DNA of 46,067 nt from an uncultured Pseudomonadota bacterium (GTDB lineage: Bacteria; Pseudomonadota; Gammaproteobacteria; Burkholderiales; SG8-39). This document shows positions 16,623-27,139 of the stretch, one piece after another (position 1 is the stretch's first letter; each line of letters starts with the position of its first letter). The translations under genes were made by a program, and so were the position numbers. The DNA lies in contig CAIKRR010000039.1 of the NCBI GenBank assembly GCA_903829815.1, positions 1 to 46,067 on the forward strand. The letters run 5' to 3'. The notes beneath the pieces are model-generated. The model worked only from the letters and a program-made list of their open reading frames with translations, was not told where the DNA came from and ran no database searches.

Positions 16623-17057
16623 TTACTGCGGCGTTGCCGGTACGGGTTCCCAGGCGCTCTTGCATTCCCGCACATAGGGGTAGTAGCCCTGCGAGTCACG
16701 GCAGTAATACCAGGTCTTCGACGCTTGGGGCGCTTGGGCAGCCATCGGCGGCGGGCTTGACCCAGGCGCGGCCTGAGGGATGACCTGGGTCGCAGCATTG
16801 TTCTCGATGTAGATCGGTGGATTCGACGGCGCGATGACAACCGGTGCCGGTGGGTAGGAGTACGAGGGCGGATAGTTGTAGTAGTAGGGCGCGTAATACG
16901 GTGCCCCCCAGTACGGGCCGCCCAGGTAGACCCCAAAGCGGGCTCCACCGCGATGCCAGTGCTGGGCCTGTGCGGCGCCGCTGGCCAGTGCGCCGAGGGC
17001 GGCAAGACCGATCAGGGCAGGGCCGAGCAGGGCAGACTGGCGCGTTTTGGACTTCAT
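16623..17057 (-). CDS. Small secreted Tyr/Pro-rich envelope protein
   Basis: This 144-residue protein starts at MKSKTRQSALLGPALIGLAA, preceded by GGAG, and has a Sec signal peptide ending near GAAQA. The mature part is unusually rich in Tyr and Pro (GPYWGAPYYAPYYYNYPPSY) and ends in a short two-Cys module, WYYCRDSQGYYPYVRECKSAW. That module is familiar from short hypothetical proteins of Burkholderiales; no function is known to me. It is the first gene of a two-gene unit with the glycine-zipper lipoprotein and is divergent from the efflux operon. Confidence 0.7.
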   Translation of the reverse strand: MKSKTRQSALLGPALIGLAALGALASGAAQAQHWHRGGARFGVYLGGPYWGAPYYAPYYYNYPPSYSYPPAPVVIAPSNPPIYIENNAATQVIPQAAPGSSPPPMAAQAPQASKTWYYCRDSQGYYPYVRECKSAWEPVPATPQ

Positions 17058-17139
17058 GATCGTGACTCCATCCATCGTTGGCAGACCAGGCCGATGATCG
17101 GCCTGACAGACCTGTAGAGCAACGTCTGGTCGCGAGAAT

Positions 17140-17159
17140 GGTTTACGCAGCCTGTAACC
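17140..17159. promoter_or_regulatory. Imperfect dyad in the divergent promoter region
   Basis: GGTTTAC-N7-GTAACC lies between the divergent envelope pair and the efflux operon (278-base gap, 17058-17335). It is an operator candidate only; the arms differ by one base and no regulator gene is adjacent. I see no other clear signal in the gap. Confidence 0.2.
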
Positions 17160-17335
17160 GTACGTTGCAATGAAGGCGCGGAGCGCGATGTGCATGCGTC
17201 TTCTTCCCATGAAGTGGACTTGCGCTCCTGCTGGTCGGGCGCGCAATGCTGCGACGCCGCATCTGCCAGGGACAGTCAGCGCCGGTCCTGTCAGAATGGC
17301 GTGAAGTATCTTCTTGTTTCCTGTTTCGAGTATCG

Positions 17336-18892
17336 ATGCCCAAGATGACGGATGCCGCTGATCAAACCGCAAGGCCGGATCTTCAACCGGCTGAATCCCA
17401 ACGCCTGTCCGGAGCCTGTGCATCGGGGGTGTGCGCCTCGCGGGCTATCCCTGCCTGGGGTCGAACGGCCCTGTGGCACGGCGCACGGCCTCGAGAGCGC
17501 GGCGCGGTTCTCTGGCGCTGGTTGCTGGGAATGGTCGTTGTCCTGATGGCCGCGGGCGCCGCCTGGCAGTGGTATTCGGGTCGTGACAAGACCGGGTTGG
17601 CTGGCACTGAACAGGCGGCCAGCGCGGCGGCCGACAAGGGCGGCGAAAAGGCGTCGGGCAAAGGCGCGGGAAAGGGGGGCGGCCGGTTCGGTGATCCGGC
17701 CAATCGGGTTACACCCGTATCTGTAGCGACCATCGCCGCGGGCGATCTGGACGTCTACCTCAATGCGCTGGGTACGGTGACGCCGTTGCGTACCGTGACG
17801 GTGCGCACCCGCGTCGATGGCGAACTGGTGAAGGTGCTCTTTCGTGAAGGGCAACTCGTGCGCGAGGGCCAACTGCTGGCCGAGATCGACCCACGCCCCT
17901 TCCTCGTGCAACAGACCCAGATGGAAGGGCAGGTGGCGCGTGACGAGGCGCTGCTCGCCAATGCGCGGATCGACCTCGAACGCTACCGCACGCTCTTTGC
18001 CCAGGATTCGATTGCGAAGCAATTGGTCGATACTCAGGCGTCTCTCGTGCGGCAACTGGAAGGCACGGTGCGCATGGACGCGGGGCAACTCGACAACGTG
18101 CGCTTGCAACTCACCTACGCGCGCATCACCGCACCCATCAGCGGGCGGATCGGCTTGCGCCAGGTCGATCAGGGCAACATCGTCCATGCAAGCGATGCCA
18201 ATGGCCTCGCGGTCATTACCCAGACCCAGCCGGTAGCCGTGATCTACACGATTCCCCAGGACAGTTTGCCTGGCGTGATGCGTCGCCAGACCGCCGCGGG
18301 GCGTTTGCCGGCGCAGGCCTGGGACCGTGAACAAAAGCGCCTGCTTGCCCGCGGATCTCTCACTTCGATCGACAACCAGATCGATGTGACCACTGGCACG
18401 GTGCGGCTGAAGGCGCAGTTCGACAATCGCGATGGCGACCTCTTTCCCAACCAGTTCGTCAATGTGCGCATGCTGGTCGATACCCTTCGTGCTGTGGTCA
18501 TTGCACCGGCTGCGGCGGTGCAGCGTGGTGTACAGGGGCTTTTTGTCTACGTCGCGAAGGACGACACTACGGTTGCCGTGCGAGTGATCACCACGGGCGC
18601 CAATGAGGCGGGCCGTGTCGAGGTGACATCGGGCCTGGCGGCTGGTGAGCGTGTGGTGGTCGATGGCATGGATCGACTGCGCGAAGGGGCGAAAATCGAG
18701 ATCACCGAGGCGGGCCGGCAGGCGCGCGGCGGCCGCGGTGGCAAGCCCGAGGCGGGCGCCAGAACTGAAAAGGCCGATCAAGGTGGCAAGGCCGACCCCG
18801 GCGACAAGCCGCCTCGCGGCGAAGGCGGCGAGAGGCCTGACCGGGGTGACAAGGGCGGCAGCGAACGCAGGCCCCAGCGCGCGCCGCAATGA
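17336..18892 (+). CDS. mdtA: RND efflux periplasmic adaptor (MdtA-like)
   Basis: This 518-residue membrane fusion protein has a cytoplasmic lead and a membrane helix at about 72-86 ([15 protein letters not shown]). The standard adaptor order follows: [20 protein letters not shown] lipoyl half, alpha-hairpin, [20 protein letters not shown], beta-barrel [14 protein letters not shown], and the membrane-proximal domain to about 455. The last 55 residues are a charged, repetitive Lys/Gly/Asp/Pro/Arg tail not usual in the family. The start [10 protein letters not shown] replaces an earlier ATG that lies within the intergenic region. It joins MdtB and MdtC to an outer-membrane channel; its stop overlaps the mdtB start (ATGA). 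Confidence 0.9.
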   Translation: MPKMTDAADQTARPDLQPAESQRLSGACASGVCASRAIPAWGRTALWHGARPRERGAVLWRWLLGMVVVLMAAGAAWQWYSGRDKTGLAGTEQAASAAADKGGEKASGKGAGKGGGRFGDPANRVTPVSVATIAAGDLDVYLNALGTVTPLRTVTVRTRVDGELVKVLFREGQLVREGQLLAEIDPRPFLVQQTQMEGQVARDEALLANARIDLERYRTLFAQDSIAKQLVDTQASLVRQLEGTVRMDAGQLDNVRLQLTYARITAPISGRIGLRQVDQGNIVHASDANGLAVITQTQPVAVIYTIPQDSLPGVMRRQTAAGRLPAQAWDREQKRLLARGSLTSIDNQIDVTTGTVRLKAQFDNRDGDLFPNQFVNVRMLVDTLRAVVIAPAAAVQRGVQGLFVYVAKDDTTVAVRVITTGANEAGRVEVTSGLAAGERVVVDGMDRLREGAKIEITEAGRQARGGRGGKPEAGARTEKADQGGKADPGDKPPRGEGGERPDRGDKGGSERRPQRAPQ

Positions 18893-21800
18893 ACCCGTCG
18901 AAGATCTTCATCGAGCGTCCGGTTGCAACGACGCTCTTCATGCTGGCCATCCTCCTCTCGGGATTGATTGCCTGGCGTCTCTTGCCGTTGTCGGCCTTGC
19001 CCGAGGTCGATTACCCCACCATGCAGGTCAGTACCTTCTACCCGGGCGCCAGTCCCGAGGTGATGACCTCCTCGGTGACCGCGCCGCTCGAGCGCCAGTT
19101 CGGTCAGATGCCCGGACTGCGCCAGATGTCGTCCACGAGCTCGGGTGGCGCATCGGTCATCACCCTGCAGTTCAAGCTCGAACTCTCGCTCGACATTGCC
19201 GAGCAGCAGGTGCAGGCCGCCATCAATGCGGGGGCAAATCTCCTGCCCACCGATCTGCCGGCCCCCCCCACCTACAGCAAGGTGAATCCGGCTGACGCGC
19301 CGATCGTGACGCTCGCGATCACCTCGAGCACGATGCCGCTGACCCAGGTGCAGAACTACGCCGACACCCGTCTCGCCCAGAAACTGGCGCAGCTGCCCGG
19401 TGTCGGTCTGGTTACGCTGAGCGGTGGCCAGCGGCCTGCCGTGCGGGTGCAGGTCAACCCGCGGGCGCTGGCGGCCAACGGGCTTGCGCTCGAAGACCTG
19501 CGAACGGCCATCGCCACCGCCAACGTCAACCAGGCCAAGGGCAGCTTCGATGGTCCCGAGCGGGCATCCACGATCGATGCCAACGATCAGCTGCGCTCGG
19601 CAGCCGACTACCGCGCCATCGTGGTGGCCTGGCGCAACGGTGCACCGGTTCGTCTGGCCGATCTGGCTGACGTGATCGAGGGGGCTGAAAACGTCCGTCT
19701 CGCCGCCTGGATGAACACCTCGAGCGCGGTCATCATGAACGTGCAGCGTCAGCCCGGTGCCAATGTGATCGACGTCGTCGATCGCATTCATGAATTGTTG
19801 CCGTCGCTTCGGGCAACGCTGCCCGTGGGCGTCGATGTCCAGGTGCTCACCGACCGCACGACCACCATCCGGGCCTCGGTGCACGACGTCGAGGTGGAAC
19901 TGGTCACGGCCGTCGTGCTCGTCGTGCTGGTGATCTTCCTGTTCCTGCGCAACGTGCCGGCCACCCTCATCCCGGCCGTGGCGGTGCCGCTCTCGCTGGT
20001 GGGTACCTTCGGGGTCATGTATCTCGCGGGCTTCAGCATCAACAACCTCACGCTGATGGCACTCACCATCGCCACCGGCTTCGTGGTTGATGACGCCATC
20101 GTCATGATCGAGAACATCAGTCGTTACATCGAGGCGGGCGAACGGCCCCTGGCAGCGGCGCTCAAGGGCTCGGCGCAGATCGGCTTCACCATCATCTCGC
20201 TCACCTTTTCCCTCATCGCTGTTCTCATCCCGCTCCTGTTCATGGGCGACGTGGTGGGAAGGCTCTTTCGCGAGTTCGCCATCACCCTGGCAGTTTCGAT
20301 CCTCATCTCGGCGGTCGTATCGCTCACCTTGACGCCCATGCTGTGCGCGCGTCTGTTGCGCCATGTGCCGGCTGACCAGCAGGGGCGTTTCTACCGATCA
20401 AGCGGTCGAGCCTTCGAGCGCCTCATCGGGGCCTACGATGCGGTGCTGCGTCGCGTGTTCGATCACCAGTGGCTGACGCTCGGGGTTGCCCTCGCGACCC
20501 TCGCGCTGACCGTCGTCCTCTATGTGCTGGTGCCCAAGGGCTTCTTCCCGGTGCAGGATACCGGGGCGCTCCTCGGCATCACCGAGGCGCCACAGTCGAT
20601 ATCGTTCAGCGCCATGGCCGAACGCCAGCAGCAGGTGGCAGGCGTCGTGCTGGCCGATCCGGCGGTCGCCAGCCTTTCATCCTTCATCGGCGTCGATGGC
20701 ACCAACACCACGTTGAACAGCGGGCGCCTTCTCATCAATCTGAAGCCGCACGGCGAGCGTGACCCCGGTGCCCTGGTCATTGATCGACTGCGTGCCCGGC
20801 TCGCCGACCTCGATGGCATCCGGCTCTATCTGCAGCCGGTGCAGGATCTCACCATCGAAGATCGGGTGAGTCGCACCCAGTATCAGTTCACGGTTGAAGA
20901 TGCCGACTTCGATCAGTTGCGGCGTCTCGTACCGCAGATGGTCGAGCAGATTGCTGCTCTGCCGCAGGTCACCGATGTGGCGAGCGATCTCTCGGACCAG
21001 GGCTTGCAGGCCTATGTACAGATCGACCGCGACAGCGCCGGGCGCCTGGGCATTACCCCGGCCCAGATCGCCAACACGCTCTACGATGCCTTTGGTCAAC
21101 GGCTGGTCTCGACGATCTACAGCCAGTCGAGCCAGTACCGGGTGGTGCTCGAGGTCAAGCCCGAATTCAGGCGTGGCCCCGAGGCGCTCGCTGCGCTCTA
21201 CGTGGGCGCGGCTACCGGTGCGCAACTGGCAGCCCCACTGGGGGCCAATGCCGGCAGTCTCACCGTGCCTACCGCCTCGCAGACCCCCGTGACGCAGGTT
21301 CCCATCGGTTCGATTGCCACCGTGGTCGAGCGGCGTGTGCCGCTCGTGGTGAACCATCAGGGACAGTTTCCGGCCGCCACCATCTCCTTCAATCTGGCCT
21401 CCGGCGCCGCACTGGGTGAAGCGGTCGCTGCCATCGAATCGGTTCAGCGCTCGCTGGGCCTGCCGCCCAGCATGCGCATCACCTTCCAGGGGGCAGCGCT
21501 TGCGTTTCGCGCATCGCTCGCCAGCCAGTTGTGGCTGATCCTGGCTGCCATTGTCACGATGTACATCGTGCTGGGGGTGCTCTACGAGAGCTACATACAC
21601 CCGGTCACCATCCTCTCGACCTTGCCCTCGGCCGGCGTGGGGGCGCTGCTTGCACTCATGCTGGCGGGTTCCGATCTGGGGGTCATCGGCATCATCGGCA
21701 TCATTCTCCTCATCGGCATCGTGAAGAAGAACGCGATCATGATGATCGACTTCGCGATCGATGCCGAGCGCAACCACGGCAAGTCACCGCGCGAGGCGAT

Positions 21801-22065
21801 CCACGAGGCCTGCCTCCTGCGTTTCAGGCCGATTCTGATGACCACGATGTGCGCGCTCCTCGGCGCGCTGCCGCTCATGCTGGGCACCGGCGTGGGGTCT
21901 GAGTTGCGGCATCCACTGGGCATCACCATGGTGGGCGGGCTCATCTTCAGTCAGTTGCTCACCCTGTTCACCACGCCAGTGATCTACCTCGCCTTTGATC
22001 GTCTGGCCGGGCGCTTCCGTGCTGAGGCGTCTCCAGCCTTGCCCGGCGAGTCGACGCACTCGTGA
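18889..22065 (+). CDS. mdtB: RND efflux pump subunit (MdtB-like)
   Basis: The 1,058-residue protein starts [20 protein letters not shown], typical of MdtB/MuxB, and has the 12-helix RND plan with two large periplasmic loops. The proton-relay aspartates are in [14 protein letters not shown] and the partner lysine is in [12 protein letters not shown]. It would use the proton gradient to expel amphiphilic drugs, bile-salt-like compounds or metals, as a heterotrimer with the MdtC-like subunit coded next. It overlaps the adaptor gene by four bases and mdtC by four bases. Confidence 0.95.
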   Translation: MNPSKIFIERPVATTLFMLAILLSGLIAWRLLPLSALPEVDYPTMQVSTFYPGASPEVMTSSVTAPLERQFGQMPGLRQMSSTSSGGASVITLQFKLELSLDIAEQQVQAAINAGANLLPTDLPAPPTYSKVNPADAPIVTLAITSSTMPLTQVQNYADTRLAQKLAQLPGVGLVTLSGGQRPAVRVQVNPRALAANGLALEDLRTAIATANVNQAKGSFDGPERASTIDANDQLRSAADYRAIVVAWRNGAPVRLADLADVIEGAENVRLAAWMNTSSAVIMNVQRQPGANVIDVVDRIHELLPSLRATLPVGVDVQVLTDRTTTIRASVHDVEVELVTAVVLVVLVIFLFLRNVPATLIPAVAVPLSLVGTFGVMYLAGFSINNLTLMALTIATGFVVDDAIVMIENISRYIEAGERPLAAALKGSAQIGFTIISLTFSLIAVLIPLLFMGDVVGRLFREFAITLAVSILISAVVSLTLTPMLCARLLRHVPADQQGRFYRSSGRAFERLIGAYDAVLRRVFDHQWLTLGVALATLALTVVLYVLVPKGFFPVQDTGALLGITEAPQSISFSAMAERQQQVAGVVLADPAVASLSSFIGVDGTNTTLNSGRLLINLKPHGERDPGALVIDRLRARLADLDGIRLYLQPVQDLTIEDRVSRTQYQFTVEDADFDQLRRLVPQMVEQIAALPQVTDVASDLSDQGLQAYVQIDRDSAGRLGITPAQIANTLYDAFGQRLVSTIYSQSSQYRVVLEVKPEFRRGPEALAALYVGAATGAQLAAPLGANAGSLTVPTASQTPVTQVPIGSIATVVERRVPLVVNHQGQFPAATISFNLASGAALGEAVAAIESVQRSLGLPPSMRITFQGAALAFRASLASQLWLILAAIVTMYIVLGVLYESYIHPVTILSTLPSAGVGALLALMLAGSDLGVIGIIGIILLIGIVKKNAIMMIDFAIDAERNHGKSPREAIHEACLLRFRPILMTTMCALLGALPLMLGTGVGSELRHPLGITMVGGLIFSQLLTLFTTPVIYLAFDRLAGRFRAEASPALPGESTHS

Positions 22066-25000
22066 GCCTGTCCTCTCCCTTCATCCGGCGCCCTGTCGCC
22101 ACGACGCTCCTCACCGTGGCCCTGGCCCTGGCCGGGGCGCTCGCGTTTTTTCTGCTGCCGGTCGCACCCTTGCCGCAGGTCGACTTCCCGACCATCTCGG
22201 TGAATGTCTCGTTGCCTGGCGCAAGCCCCGAGACGATGGCAGCCACGGTGGCAACGCCACTGGAGCGCACGCTCGGGGTCATTGCCGGGGTGACCGAACT
22301 CACCTCGACCAGTACGCTGGGCAACTCGCGCATCACGCTGCAGTTCGACCTCAGTCGCGACATCGACGGCGCCGCGCGTGACGTGCAGGGCGCGATCAAC
22401 GCGGCGCGTGCGATGCTGCCCACGGGGCTGCCCAACAACCCTACCTGGCGCAAGGTGAATCCGGCCGATGCACCCATCATGCTCATCGCGCTCACCTCGA
22501 GCACGATGAACCGCGGCCAGATGTATGACGCCGCTTCCACCATCCTTGCCCAGAAGCTGTCGCAGGTCCAGGGCATCGGTCAGGTGAGCGTGGGGGGCTC
22601 GTCGCTACCCTCGGTGCGGGTCGAACTCGATCCGCTCACCATGACCCGCTACGGGGTGGGTTTTGACGATGTGCGTCTGGCCATCAATACCACCAACGCC
22701 AATCGGCCAAAGGGCACGGTGGAGGCCGGTGACCGGCAATGGCAGATTGCGGCCAACGATCAGGCATCGCTGGCGAGCGAATACCTGCCGGTGATCGTTG
22801 CCTGGCGAAACGGGGCACCGGTGCGCATCGGCGATGTGGCACGGGTCGTCGACTCGGTGCAGGATCTGCGTAACGATGGCCTCTCGAACGGCGTGCCGGC
22901 GGTCATTCTGGTGCTCAACCGGCAGCCCGGTGCCAACATCATCGAGACGACCCGGCGCGTGAACGAACTGCTGCCGCAGTTGCGGGCCTCGATTCCGGCT
23001 GCCATCAGTCTTGATGTCGTGATGGAACGGACCAGCACGATCGAAGCCTCGCTCAACGAGGTCGAGCGCTCGCTCATCGTGTCGATCGTGCTCGTGGTGT
23101 TCGTGGTCTTTCTCTTCCTGCGCAACGTGCGCGCGACGCTCATACCGGCAGTGGCCGTACCCGTGTCGCTCGTGGCCACCTTCGCTGCGATGTACCTCCT
23201 CGATTACAGCCTGAATACCATCTCGCTCATGGCACTCACGATCGCCACCGGCTTCGTGGTCGATGACGCCATCGTGGTGGTCGAAAACGTCATGCGCCAC
23301 GTCGAGCAAGGCATGAATCCGCGTGAGGCTGCGCTGCTCGGTGCGCGCGAGGTGGGCTTCACCGTCCTCTCGATGAGTCTGTCGCTGGTGGCGGTCTTCA
23401 TTCCCATCCTGCTGATGGGTGGGATCATCGGTCGGCTGTTTCGCGAGTTTGCCGTGACGCTCTCGGTGGCCATTCTCATCTCGCTCGTGATCTCGCTCAC
23501 CACCACCCCGATGATGTGCGCCGCGCTCCTGCGCCGCTCGAACGACGACAGCCATGGCCGACTCTACCGATGGACCGAGCGCGGCTTTGCAGCGTTGCTG
23601 ACTGGCTACCGGGTAAGCCTCGGGGTTGCGCTTCGGTATCCGTTTCTGACCGCGCTCGTACTCATCGCCACCATCGGTCTGAACGGCTATCTCTACATGC
23701 ACATACCCAAAGGGTTCGTGCCGCAGCAGGACACCGGTCGGATGGTGGGGTTCATCAACGCTGATCAGGCAAGCTCGTTCCAGGCAATGCGTGCCAAGCT
23801 CGCCACTTTCGTGTCGATTCTCCAGGCTGATCCGGCCGTCGCCACGGTCAATGGTTTCACCGGGGGCGGGCAGCGCAATTCGGGTTTCATGTTCGTGGCG
23901 TTGAAGCCCTTGTCGGAGCGCGATCCGATCGACAAGGTCATTGCTCGCCTGCGTGGCAAGGTTGCGCATGTGGCAGGTGCCAGTCTCTTTCTCAACCCGG
24001 TACAGGACATTCGAGCGGGTGGGCGCTCGTCCAACGCGAGTTTCGAATTCACCTTGCACTCCGACGATCTCGAAGAGTTGCGGGTCTGGACCGCCCGACT
24101 CGAGCGCGCCCTGCGCCAGGACAGTCCGCTGGTCGACGTGAGTTCCGACCAGCAGGTGAAGGGCTTGCAGACAAGCCTCGTCATCGACCGTGATTCGGCG
24201 GCCCGGCTCGGCGTGACGGCCGCAGCCATCGATGCGACCCTCAACAATGCCTTTGGCCAGGCGCAAGTGTCCACCATCTACCGGCCGTTGAACCAGTACC
24301 GGGTGGTGATGGAGGTTGCCCCCGAACACTGGCAGAACCCGGAGGCCTTGAAACAGATCTACGTTCACGCCAGCAATGGCAAGCTCGTGCCGCTCTCGGC
24401 TTTTTCCCGTTACGAGATGACCAGCACGGCGCTCGCCGTGTATCACCAGGGGCAGTTCGTTGCGGCCACCATTTCCTTCAACCTGCCTGCCGGCCTCGCC
24501 CTCTCTGATGCGGTGACCATCATGGATGACACGATGGCGCGCATCGGCACGCCAGCCGGTGTGCATGGCAGCTTCGAGGGCACGGCCAAGGCCTTCCAGG
24601 CATCCCTCAAGAGCCAGCCCTGGCTCGTGCTGGCGGCGCTTGTCACGATCTACATCGTGCTCGGGATGCTCTACGAGAGCTTTGCGCATCCGATCACCAT
24701 TCTCTCGACGCTGCCCTCGGCCGGGGTGGGGGCCTTGCTCGCGCTGATGGCCACCGACAGCGAGTTCTCGATCATCGCGCTGATCGGCGTCATTTTGCTC
24801 ATCGGCATCGTCAAGAAGAACGCCATCATGATGGTCGACCTCGCGCTCACGCTCGAGCGCGAGCGCAAGCTGAGTCCCGAGGTGGCCATCCGCGAGGCTT
24901 GCCTGGTGCGCTTCAGGCCCATCATGATGACGACCATGGCGGCACTGCTGGGCGCGGTGCCTCTGGCCATCGGCTCGGGTTACGGTGCGGAATTGCGCCG

Positions 25001-25154
25001 GCCCCTGGGCATTGCAGTGGTGGGTGGGCTCGCGCTCAGCCAGATTCTCACGCTCTACACCACGCCGGTGGTTTATCTCTTCATTGATCGAATGCGCCTG
25101 TGGATCGGCGCACGCATGAAGCGCACGGCGCTTCATGCCGGGGGACATGCATGA
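22062..25154 (+). CDS. mdtC: RND efflux pump subunit (MdtC-like)
   Basis: The 1,030-residue protein starts at GTG 22062, which overlaps the mdtB stop (GTGA). It shows [22 protein letters not shown]4 [19 protein letters not shown] and [14 protein letters not shown]. MdtC subunits carry the drug-binding role in the MdtB2C trimer. By similarity across the two reading frames it is a paralogue of the preceding gene, and the two-RND arrangement separates MdtABC/MuxABC from AcrB-type pumps. Confidence 0.95.
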   Translation: MSLSSPFIRRPVATTLLTVALALAGALAFFLLPVAPLPQVDFPTISVNVSLPGASPETMAATVATPLERTLGVIAGVTELTSTSTLGNSRITLQFDLSRDIDGAARDVQGAINAARAMLPTGLPNNPTWRKVNPADAPIMLIALTSSTMNRGQMYDAASTILAQKLSQVQGIGQVSVGGSSLPSVRVELDPLTMTRYGVGFDDVRLAINTTNANRPKGTVEAGDRQWQIAANDQASLASEYLPVIVAWRNGAPVRIGDVARVVDSVQDLRNDGLSNGVPAVILVLNRQPGANIIETTRRVNELLPQLRASIPAAISLDVVMERTSTIEASLNEVERSLIVSIVLVVFVVFLFLRNVRATLIPAVAVPVSLVATFAAMYLLDYSLNTISLMALTIATGFVVDDAIVVVENVMRHVEQGMNPREAALLGAREVGFTVLSMSLSLVAVFIPILLMGGIIGRLFREFAVTLSVAILISLVISLTTTPMMCAALLRRSNDDSHGRLYRWTERGFAALLTGYRVSLGVALRYPFLTALVLIATIGLNGYLYMHIPKGFVPQQDTGRMVGFINADQASSFQAMRAKLATFVSILQADPAVATVNGFTGGGQRNSGFMFVALKPLSERDPIDKVIARLRGKVAHVAGASLFLNPVQDIRAGGRSSNASFEFTLHSDDLEELRVWTARLERALRQDSPLVDVSSDQQVKGLQTSLVIDRDSAARLGVTAAAIDATLNNAFGQAQVSTIYRPLNQYRVVMEVAPEHWQNPEALKQIYVHASNGKLVPLSAFSRYEMTSTALAVYHQGQFVAATISFNLPAGLALSDAVTIMDDTMARIGTPAGVHGSFEGTAKAFQASLKSQPWLVLAALVTIYIVLGMLYESFAHPITILSTLPSAGVGALLALMATDSEFSIIALIGVILLIGIVKKNAIMMVDLALTLERERKLSPEVAIREACLVRFRPIMMTTMAALLGAVPLAIGSGYGAELRRPLGIAVVGGLALSQILTLYTTPVVYLFIDRMRLWIGARMKRTALHAGGHA

Positions 25155-26638
25155 ACATAACTGGCATGAGAACGCATCGATCGATCAAGGTCGGACTGCC
25201 CGGAGCCCGATGGCTTGCGACCCGATCGGTGACGTGTGCAGCGCTGACCCTGGCGCTCGCCGGTTGCATGATGGGACCACGGTACGAGCGTGCCACCGCC
25301 CCGCCTGCGTCGACCTTCAAGGAGGCTGCGGGCTGGAAGGTGGCTGAGCCCGCCGATGCGCTGCCGCGGGGTGACTGGTGGCGGGTCTTCTCCGACCCCG
25401 CGCTCGATGCCTTGCTGGCGCGCGTCGATATCGACAACCAGAGCCTGCGCTTGGCCGAGGCGCAATACCGACAGGCGCTCGCGCTGGCTGCACAATCGCG
25501 CGCCGGGCTCTTCCCGACGCTCTCGGGCACCCTGTCCGAATCGCGCAGTCGCTCGGCTGCCTTGCCGCCGGCGCCGGGCACGGCACCGTTCTCGACCTAT
25601 GCCACGGGCCTCACCACAAGCTGGGATACCGATCTGTGGGGGCGCATTCGCAGCACCATCGACGCGAACGATGCCAGTGCACAGGCCAGTGCAGCCGATC
25701 TGGAGTCGGCACGGCTCAGTACGCGCGCGCTTCTTGCGCAGAACTACTTCAGCCTGCGCGTCGTCGATACGCAGAAAAAGCTCCTTGACGATACGGCCCA
25801 GGCCTACCGCCTGTCGCTGCGCCTCACTCGCAATCGCTACGAGGCTGGGGTTGCGGCGCGCGCCGATATCGTTCAGGCCGAAACCCAGTTGCGCAGCACC
25901 GAGGCGAGTGCCATCGATGTGGGCGTTCAGCGCGCGCAACTGGAGCATGCGATTGCCATTCTGGTGGGCATTGCGCCCGAGGCGCTCAGCGTGCCTGTAC
26001 GTCCGCTTGACCTCGTGCCGCCCAGCGTGCCGCTCGCGCTGCCTTCTGCGCTTCTCGAGCGGCGCCCCGATATCGCTGCTGCCGAGCGACGCATGGCGGC
26101 TGCCAATGCCCAGGTGGGCGTGGTGCAGTCGGCCTGGTTTCCGGCGCTCACGCTCACCGGAACGCTGGGGTTTCGCAGTTCGAGCTTTGCGCGCTGGTTC
26201 GAGTTGCCCAGTCGGTACTGGTCGCTCGGACCGGCGCTGGCCGAGACCCTCTTTGACGGGGGCCTGCGCGACGCGCAAAAGGCGCAGGCGATGGCCGCCT
26301 GGGACGCGAGCGTTGCCACTTATCGGGTGACCGTGCTCGGTGCCCTGCAGCAGGTTGAGGACAACCTGGCCGCCCTGCGCATTCTTGATGAGGAAGCCCG
26401 CGTGCAGGCAGAGGCGGTGCGCCTTGCCCGGCAGTCGGTCGAACTGACGCTCAATCAGTACAAGGCAGGCACGGTGGGTTATCTCAACGTGGTCACGGTG
26501 CAGGCGGCCGCGCTTGCCAACGAGAGTGCGGCGCTGGGCGTTCTGGGGCGCAGGCTCACCGCCACCGTACTCCTCATCCAGGCGCTGGGCGGTGGCTGGA
26601 CCAGTGCCGATCTCGCCATTGCAACGCCAAAATCGTAG
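25151..26638 (+). CDS. Outer-membrane efflux lipoprotein (NodT/OprM family)
   Basis: The 495-residue protein starts at ATG 25151 within the end of mdtC (ATGA). It has a lipoprotein signal ending LALAGC and the NodT-family opening MMGPRYERATAPPASTF, then GDWWRVFSDPALDALLARV. Two copies of the outer efflux fold follow, with LPSALLERRPDIAAAERRMA and ATYRVTVLGALQQVEDNLA. It is the dedicated channel for the MdtABC-type pump, so the operon is self-sufficient, like muxABC-opmB in Pseudomonas. Confidence 0.92.
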   Translation: MNITGMRTHRSIKVGLPGARWLATRSVTCAALTLALAGCMMGPRYERATAPPASTFKEAAGWKVAEPADALPRGDWWRVFSDPALDALLARVDIDNQSLRLAEAQYRQALALAAQSRAGLFPTLSGTLSESRSRSAALPPAPGTAPFSTYATGLTTSWDTDLWGRIRSTIDANDASAQASAADLESARLSTRALLAQNYFSLRVVDTQKKLLDDTAQAYRLSLRLTRNRYEAGVAARADIVQAETQLRSTEASAIDVGVQRAQLEHAIAILVGIAPEALSVPVRPLDLVPPSVPLALPSALLERRPDIAAAERRMAAANAQVGVVQSAWFPALTLTGTLGFRSSSFARWFELPSRYWSLGPALAETLFDGGLRDAQKAQAMAAWDASVATYRVTVLGALQQVEDNLAALRILDEEARVQAEAVRLARQSVELTLNQYKAGTVGYLNVVTVQAAALANESAALGVLGRRLTATVLLIQALGGGWTSADLAIATPKS

Positions 26639-26698
26639 ACTCCGTTTCCAGTCGATGCGCCCATCCGATGGCGTACGCACAGTGGAGAGAACGAAGAC

Positions 26699-27139
26699 AT
26701 GAAGCAATCGAGCATTTCAGTGAAGGCGGCTGCTCGCGCCCGGAGCGTCAGTGCGCCAGCGATGATGGCTGCGGCGGTCGTCGGGTTCGTGATGAGCGCC
26801 ACTGCGCTTGCCCAGACCTCGGGCATCCGGCGCGAGATGATTCAGCAGGGCGACCTCTCGGTGCCCGGTTTTCAGGTGATTCAGGCCCGCGCCGAACTGG
26901 CTCCCGGTGTTTCCGCAGGGCGCCACACCCACCCCGGTGAAGAAGTCACCGTGATGCTCGAGGGCGAACTCGTGCTCGAGATTGCCGGCCAGCCGCCGCG
27001 CAAGGTGAAAGCGGGCGAAGCGTTCATCATTCCGGCCGGTGTCCCGCACGATGCGCGCAACGAAGGCAGCACGCCCACCCGGCTGCTGGGCACCTGGATC
27101 GTCGAGAAGGGCAAGCCGATGGCCTCACCCGCCCCCTGA
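26699..27139 (+). CDS. Periplasmic cupin-domain protein
   Basis: The 146-residue protein has a signal peptide ending ALAQ (about residue 39) and a single cupin barrel. Motif 1 is GRHTHPGEEVTVMLEGEL, giving two His and a Glu as metal ligands; motif 2 is PAGVPHDARNEG with the third His. Such small secreted cupins bind a metal and a small ligand; the reaction is unknown. It starts 60 bases after the efflux operon in the same direction and may be co-transcribed. Its last 15 bases overlap the end of the convergent MetE-like gene. Confidence 0.8.
   Translation: MKQSSISVKAAARARSVSAPAMMAAAVVGFVMSATALAQTSGIRREMIQQGDLSVPGFQVIQARAELAPGVSAGRHTHPGEEVTVMLEGELVLEIAGQPPRKVKAGEAFIIPAGVPHDARNEGSTPTRLLGTWIVEKGKPMASPAP

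Noticed and set aside
18778..20364. 528-codon minus-strand frame opposite the mdtA/mdtB junction
   Set aside because: It spans the mdtA-mdtB overlap and is His/Gly/Arg-rich low-complexity sequence; a shadow of coding DNA.
22605..25148. 847-codon open frame antisense to mdtC
   Set aside because: The plus strand is unmistakable MdtC over the same bases; the antisense product is Arg/His-rich with no recognisable fold, as expected from GC-rich codon shadowing.
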